Shown here: piece by piece, positions 52,169-54,044 of the stretch
How positions within the stretch are numbered: the stretch's first letter is position 1
Layout of the letters: every line of letters starts with the position of its first letter
DNA from: Methanoculleus sp.
GTDB taxonomy: Archaea; Halobacteriota; Methanomicrobia; Methanomicrobiales; Methanomicrobiaceae
Length of the DNA: 54,044 nt
Direction: 5' to 3'
NCBI GenBank assembly: GCA_011048835.1
Contig: DSDF01000018.1
Span: 1 to 54,044 of the forward strand
The notes under the pieces: generated by a model
What the model was told of the DNA's origin: nothing
Database searches by the model: none
The model's input: the letters and a program-made list of their open reading frames with translations, nothing else
Made by a program: the position numbers and the translations under genes

Positions 52169-52981
52169 ATGCGCACCACCTCCCGTCTACCTGATCCCTG
52201 TATCATCTCGTTTTCCCTGATCGGCGGGCTTATTATCGGGCTGACCGTGCTCGCGCTGCTCAATGTGGCGGCAACGCAGCTGTCCGATATCCCGTTTCTC
52301 ATTGCGACGGCAACGGACAGCGGCGTGATCAATGCAATCGCGGTGACCATGGGGGCAGGGCTGAATGCCGTTTTCATCCTCATGATTGTCGGCACTCCGC
52401 TCGCCTACGTCCTTGCACGCACCGATTTCCGTGGCAAAGGAGTGGTGGAGGGCCTTGTGGACATTCCCATCATGCTCCCCCACACCGTCGCCGGCATCCT
52501 GGTCTACCTCCTGTTCATGCGGAGGGGGCTTCTGGGGGCGCCGCTCTATGAGATGGGGATATCTTTCGAAGATGCCTATCCGGGCATCGTTGTAGCCATG
52601 CTCTTTGTTTCGGCGCCCTATTACGTCAACTCGGTGCGGGAGGGGTTTGAAAAGGTCCCGGTACACCTCGAGAACGTGGCGAGGACGCTGGGAGCCACCC
52701 GGTTCCAGACCTTCACACGCGTGGTGCTCCCCCTGAGCGTGCGCCATATTTTCAACGGAAGTATCCTTGCCTGGGGCAGGGCCATCGGCGAGTTCGCTGC
52801 CATTATCATGATCGCCTACTACCCATTCGTGATCTCGACCCTCATCTATTACACCTTCACTACCAGCGGTATCAAGGCAAGCAGCACCGTTGCGTTCGTG
52901 ATGATCCTCGCCTGCTTTGCGGCTTTTATTATCCTGCGCCTTCTCACGCGCTACACGGGGAGGTACGATGATCGAGTTTGA
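52169..52981 (+). CDS. wtpB: Tungstate/molybdate ABC transporter permease
   Basis: A 270-residue inner membrane permease with about six helices, the first being CIISFSLIGGLIIGLTVLAL. The cytoplasmic EAA loop, which contacts the ATPase, is present as NVARTLGATRFQTFTRVVLP with AWGRAIGEFAAI after it. MLPHTVAGILVYLLFMRRG is typical of ModB/WtpB. ATG 52169. It overlaps wtpC by 14 bases. Confidence 0.94.
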   Translation: MRTTSRLPDPCIISFSLIGGLIIGLTVLALLNVAATQLSDIPFLIATATDSGVINAIAVTMGAGLNAVFILMIVGTPLAYVLARTDFRGKGVVEGLVDIPIMLPHTVAGILVYLLFMRRGLLGAPLYEMGISFEDAYPGIVVAMLFVSAPYYVNSVREGFEKVPVHLENVARTLGATRFQTFTRVVLPLSVRHIFNGSILAWGRAIGEFAAIIMIAYYPFVISTLIYYTFTTSGIKASSTVAFVMILACFAAFIILRLLTRYTGRYDDRV

Positions 52982-54029
52982 CCACGTCTCCCTGCGGCTG
53001 GGGAACTTCTCCCTCAGGGATGTCTCATTCAAGATTCGACAGGGTGACTTCTACTTTATCCTCGGCCCGTCCGGTGCGGGAAAAACGGTGCTTCTCGAGG
53101 GAATCGCCGGCCTCCACTCGCCGCAATCCGGGCGCATCCTCCTGCGCGGCGAGAATGTTGTCGGTATCCCTCCCGAATACAGGCGCGTATCCCTGGTCTA
53201 TCAGGATTATTCCCTGTTTCCGCACATGACCGTTGCCAAAAATATCGCCTTCGGGCTGAAGATGCAGGGAGTGGACCGCCACACCATTGAACAAAAAGTT
53301 GAGGATCTCCTTGCGGCCTTCAACATCGGAACGCTCCGCGATCGACATCCCCTTACCCTCTCGGGCGGGGAGCAGCAGCGGGTGGCGATCGCCCGTGCAC
53401 TGGCCGTGGATCCTGATATTCTCCTTCTGGACGAGCCGTTCTCAGCGCTCGACCCCCTGACCAAAGAAAAATTCATCGAGGATCTGCGGGAGATACACCG
53501 GACGCGCGATCTCACCATTGTCCAGGTGACGCACGCCCGTGATGAGGCCATGCGCCTTGCCACCCGCGTGGCGGTCATCATCGAGGGAAAGCTCGCTGCC
53601 GAGAACGATGTGGAGCGGATTTTCAACGCACCGGAGACCTGTGAGGTGGCGCGGTTTGTGGGCATCGAAAATGTCCTTGAGGGCAGGATCGTCTCCAGCA
53701 GCGATCACGTGGTGAGAGTTGAGACTGGGGCGGCGACGATCATTGCCGTCTCTGACCTTCCGGAGGGAGAGGAGGTTGCCGCCTGTTTCCGCGCGGAAGA
53801 TGTGACCCTGGCGCCGCCCTCAAGCGCGCGGTCGAGCGCCCGGAATGCATTCGAGGGGATTATCACCCGGTTCACGCCCATGGGCCCTCTGATGCGGGTC
53901 TCCATCGACTGCGGGTTTCCCCTCGTCGCCACGGTTCTACGAGACACGGTGAAAGAGATGGGGCTCACCCCGGGATCGAGCGTCCGGGCTTCTGTCAAGG
54001 CGAGCATCGTCCACCTTACGGTAAGATAA
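52968..54029 (+). CDS. wtpC: Tungstate/molybdate ABC transporter ATPase
   Basis: A 353-residue ABC ATPase powering oxyanion uptake. Walker A is GPSGAGKTVLLEG, the Q-loop is YQDYSLFPHMTV, the signature is LSGGEQQRVAIARAL, Walker B is DILLLDEPFSALDP, and the H-loop is VTHARDEAM. The C-terminal 120 residues form a TOBE/MOP-type domain (residues about 235-353) that may bind oxyanion and give feedback inhibition. ATG 52968 follows GGGGAGG. The 14-base overlap with wtpB shows coupling. Complete, ending 15 bases before the window edge. Confidence 0.95.
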   Translation: MIEFDHVSLRLGNFSLRDVSFKIRQGDFYFILGPSGAGKTVLLEGIAGLHSPQSGRILLRGENVVGIPPEYRRVSLVYQDYSLFPHMTVAKNIAFGLKMQGVDRHTIEQKVEDLLAAFNIGTLRDRHPLTLSGGEQQRVAIARALAVDPDILLLDEPFSALDPLTKEKFIEDLREIHRTRDLTIVQVTHARDEAMRLATRVAVIIEGKLAAENDVERIFNAPETCEVARFVGIENVLEGRIVSSSDHVVRVETGAATIIAVSDLPEGEEVAACFRAEDVTLAPPSSARSSARNAFEGIITRFTPMGPLMRVSIDCGFPLVATVLRDTVKEMGLTPGSSVRASVKASIVHLTVR

Positions 54030-54044
54030 CAGGTAATGACAAAG

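Noticed and set aside
1-54044. tRNA or rRNA genes in the intergenic gaps
   Set aside because: No T-loop (GTTCGAATC-type) with matching acceptor stem was found in the gaps read on both strands; a covariance-model scan would be decisive.

Overview
The window reads as a high-GC methanogenic archaeon of the order Methanomicrobiales, probably near Methanoculleus (inference from gene content, not from a search). The evidence is: archaeal replication and repair proteins (RadA, multi-OB RPA, FEN1 with a C-terminal PCNA box), methanogen-restricted families (DUF1890, DUF1894, PRC-barrel protein), an F420H2 oxidase with rubredoxins, archaeal phosphoribulokinase with an ADP-dependent sugar kinase, LL-diaminopimelate aminotransferase, split GMP synthase, and a presenilin-type protease whose length and catalytic aspartate positions resemble the Methanoculleus marisnigri enzyme. 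No rRNA, tRNA, CRISPR array or insertion sequence was seen.

Layout. 1-4117: the 5' part of mutS diverges from a leuC/leuD/leuB-type operon, which serves leucine or coenzyme B 2-oxoacid elongation. 4313-6055: a membrane CHASE4-HAMP-PAS sensor with no ATPase domain. 6069-9019: an overlapping three-gene nitrogenase-like operon (H, D and K homologues) that matches neither nitrogenase nor the F430 enzyme CfbCD; it is the best candidate for an undescribed system. 9116-10953: a decayed trkH fragment beside an intact trkH. 11023-13282: archaeal phosphoribulokinase overlapping an ADP-dependent sugar kinase. 13554-15074: two overlapping rubredoxins and F420H2 oxidase. 15624-16752: a frameshifted glutamate dehydrogenase pseudogene. 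16922-21044: a large U32-family protein, then a fdhD-DUF1890-DUF1894 operon.

21164-27916: dapL-lysA-RPA, MsrA, a stand-alone S24e-like protein, RadA, phosphoglycolate phosphatase and a PRC-barrel protein. 28056-34157: an HTH-CBS regulator with a perfect palindrome at its start, a NOG1-like GTPase, presenilin homologue, small membrane protein, FEN1, an uncertain stretch and a HEAT-repeat membrane protein. 34325-40151: one tight operon, pyrG-guaAb-argD-hisC-AK6-CDP-alcohol phosphotransferase. 41457-47952: two paralogous secreted repeat proteins with different low-complexity tails and a shared upstream element about 200 bp before each start. 48286-50845: DJ-1/PfpI protein, glycosyltransferase and hisD. 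51007-54029: a tungstate/molybdate ABC transporter (wtpABC) with promoter-like elements before wtpA and wtpB.

How the genes fit together. The Wtp transporter and FdhD fit a formate-using hydrogenotroph that depends on tungsten or molybdenum enzymes. Phosphoribulokinase, the ADP-dependent kinase and phosphoglycolate phosphatase fit the reductive hexulose-phosphate pathway with a form III RuBisCO encoded elsewhere. FprA and the rubredoxins fit oxygen defence. The decayed gdh and trkH copies show recent gene loss between otherwise compact operons.
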